DNA of 23,776 nucleotides. Origin: Basidiobolus ranarum. Lineage: Eukaryota; Basidiobolomycota; Basidiobolomycetes; Basidiobolales. Location: NCBI GenBank assembly GCA_040143965.1, contig JASJQH010000161.1, positions 1 through 23,776 on the forward strand, written 5' to 3'. A program made the translations under genes and the position numbers. Positions 21,872-23,776 of the stretch are shown one piece after another. The number at the start of each line of letters is the position of its first letter. The first letter of the stretch is position 1. The notes beneath the pieces are model-generated. The model made no database searches and was not told the DNA's origin. It worked only from the letters and a program-made list of their open reading frames with translations.

Positions 21872-21895
21872 ATGAGATATGACGGTCATTCATAA
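21872..21895 (+). promoter_or_regulatory. Short upstream ORF overlapping the Ada2 start
   Basis: ATG at 21872 opens seven codons ending at TAA 21893-21895, in another frame and overlapping the Ada2 ATG at 21879. The upstream ATG has T at -3 (poor context) and the Ada2 ATG has G at -3, so leaky scanning would still allow Ada2 translation. It matters only if transcription starts upstream of 21872. Confidence 0.35.
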
Positions 21896-23776
21896 AAAAC
21901 GTACCGTTGACGATGTTGACAAAGGTAACAAGTACATCTACTTTAAACATATATTATAGCTTTATCTTTCCCTTCTGACACGTCCTCTAACGTGTTTTCA
22001 TTTGTTTACTTTTTATTTTTGATAACGCCTAATTATAGCTGCTGACGTTGGTGTAAAGTATCATTGCGACTTTTGTCAGGTCAACATAACTTCTACAGTA
22101 CGCATAAAGTGTGCTAACTGTACAGATTTTGACCTTTGTGTGAAGTGTTTTACCCATGGTGTTGAGATTGGAAAACACAAAAACGATCATGATTATCAAG
22201 TAGTGGTAAGCATTTTTATTCCATATTCTCTTCCACAATCAATATTCTAATTACTTGGCTTGGTATTTTCTAACATCTCGTTTGCACATCACTCCGTAGG
22301 ATAAACATACCTTCCCTATATTTGATTCAAGTTGGGGTGCTGATGAGGAGCTGTTACTGATAGAAGCACTTGAAATATACGGAATGGGTAACTGGGCTGA
22401 TGCAGCTGATCATGTTGGAACCAAAAACAAAGAAGAATGTGAACAACATTATATTGATACCTACGTTAACTCGGAAACCTGGCCATTACCGGTATGTTCA
22501 TATTTCTTATATTATGTATAAATCTCCTTGTTTTGAAGTCCAAAAATACCCCACTTTAAACATTACTTATACACGTATTTTAACTTGGAATGAAATCTCA
22601 CTTTTATTGTGTTTTCAGAATATGAATCTCGACTTCAGCCCTGAGATAGACGCAGTTAGCGATCGAAAGAAAGTTAAAGTCACCAAGCAAGGTACGCCAC
22701 TTATCAAGTTCACGATATTCTTACATAAATTTCGGGTTCTTTTATTAAATTGTTCGCGTTAACTTCCATAATACCAACAGCCCTTAATCGTTACGGAAAG
22801 GTAAGAAAGCTTCTCTCTAGCAAAAATTAGCTCATTTCAACTGAGCTTGATGTATATATTGAACATTCTTTAGCCTCTTCAAAGTATGCCATCGAATCAC
22901 GAAATCGCTGGTTACATGCCTGGTAGATACGAGTTTGAAACTGAATATGATAATGAGGCTGAGCAATACGTCAAAGACCTCGTGTTTGGTGAAGAAGACA
23001 CACCAGAAGAAACAGGTAAGTAATCGCCTGATTTCCATTTATACTCTTCACTCCACTAACGACCAAGAATCACCTACTTTTCACAGAGCTCAAACTCACG
23101 GTTTTTGAGATCTATAATTCCAAATTGGATAAACGTACTGAGCGTAAGAAGTTCATATTTCAGCGAGGCTTGTTGGATTACCGAAAGGTATATTGATTGT
23201 ACTTAACAATTGCAATCAAGACAAAAATGTTAAGCATCTGAGAATTTCCATGTCATTTACAGAACCTTGCAAACGAGCGGAAGAGGACAAAAGAAGAGCG
23301 TGATTTGATTAACAAGACAAAAGTATTCGCACGATTGCAGACGGCAGATGACTATGAGAAATTCCTAGCGGGACTGATAAGTATGCCCAAAATCCAGACA
23401 TCAGCCCGGTCCATATTCACTCACCGATTCTTCTCTAGATGAGATGGCATTGCGCAAAAGAATCGCCGAGTTACAGGAGTATCGTAGAAATGGAATAACC
23501 ACTCTGGCTGAGGCTGAAGTGTACGAACGGGACAAGGCACAAAGGGTTTGTTTGGATCTTTGCTCTTATAATGATTGACACAGCTAAGCTAATAAGAACA
23601 CCCTTCCCTTCCCTTGCAACAGCAATCCAATCTCAAACTACTCACGGGTCGCGAAAGCTTAGCCGCAAGTGAGCGTCTTTCACGCTATGCTTCTAGACAC
23701 GTGCCTCAAGAGGTATGTCTTAGTTAGTGAGATTGCTGTCTAACCAAATGCTAATCTTTCTTCCCTACTCTATAGA
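21879..23776 (+). CDS. ADA2: Transcriptional adaptor Ada2 (SAGA), N-terminal ~352 codons, cut by the right edge
   Basis: Ada2 joins Gcn5 and Ada3 in the histone acetyltransferase module of the nuclear SAGA/ADA coactivators. Exons: 21879-21924, 22039-22205, 22300-22491, 22619-22691, 22781-22800, 22874-23015, 23087-23187, 23263-23380, 23439-23545, 23623-23712, then 23776 onward. Residues 23-71 are a ZZ zinc finger starting [18 protein letters not shown], with ligands C25, C28, C40, C43, C49, C52, H62 and H66. Residues ~80-125 are a SANT domain ([20 protein letters not shown], then [20 protein letters not shown]). The conserved [20 protein letters not shown] follows, then basic coiled-coil-like sequence. 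The C-terminal SWIRM domain should lie beyond the window. Exon 5 is only 20 nt and is needed to keep frame between exons 4 and 6. Family assignment is secure. Confidence 0.95.

Noticed and set aside
1-23776. CRISPR arrays, phage, integrons or other bacterial systems
   Set aside because: No regularly spaced repeats were seen, and all recognisable genes are spliced or typical eukaryotic fungal genes.

Overview
This is a window of nuclear DNA from a fungus, probably an early-diverging (zygomycete-grade) lineage. The genes are eukaryotic, with many short spliceosomal introns (33 to 135 nt, GT-AG, often with a CTAAC or CTAAT-like branch site). The set combines a Kre9/Knh1-type secreted wall protein, a PCL-type cyclin, SAGA Ada2, seipin, VPS13 and a Git3/cAMP-receptor-like GPCR. 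The early-diverging placement is an inference from gene style; no rRNA or ITS is present to prove it. The standard genetic code fits every gene read.

Layout, left to right. Positions 1-5122 (minus strand) carry the N-terminal ~1,447 codons of VPS13 in 13 exons, running off the left edge. Positions 5123-8223 are mostly non-coding, with one weak two-exon small-gene candidate at 7530-8005 (minus). Positions 8224-9196 (minus) are a PCL-like cyclin. Positions 9197-11802 are a long spacer that looks decayed. Positions 11803-14955 (plus) hold three co-oriented genes: ribosomal protein eS10, ribokinase and ribosomal protein uL29. Positions 15394-16039 (minus) are a secreted Kre9/Knh1-like, probably GPI-anchored protein that converges on uL29. 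Positions 16040-17832 are spacer. From 17833 on, three plus-strand genes follow: an intronless seven-TM receptor, seipin in 8 exons, and the N-terminal ~352 codons of Ada2 in 10 complete exons, with the 11th cut by the right edge.

Most of the genes are unrelated housekeeping or cell-surface functions, and I see no operon-like or gene-cluster logic. Two are lipid-handling proteins of ER contact sites and lipid droplets (VPS13, seipin), but they lie at opposite ends of the window and nothing in the sequence links them.

I see no clear new system. The best observations are a canonical FFAT motif in an acidic loop of this VPS13, a two-codon upstream ORF whose stop overlaps the receptor start codon, very small exons and introns (a 33-nt VPS13 intron, a 20-nt Ada2 exon, a 12-nt first coding exon of seipin), and palindromes in front of the uL29 gene. 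Exon coordinates were worked out by hand from splice consensus, reading frame and family conservation, so single boundaries may be off.
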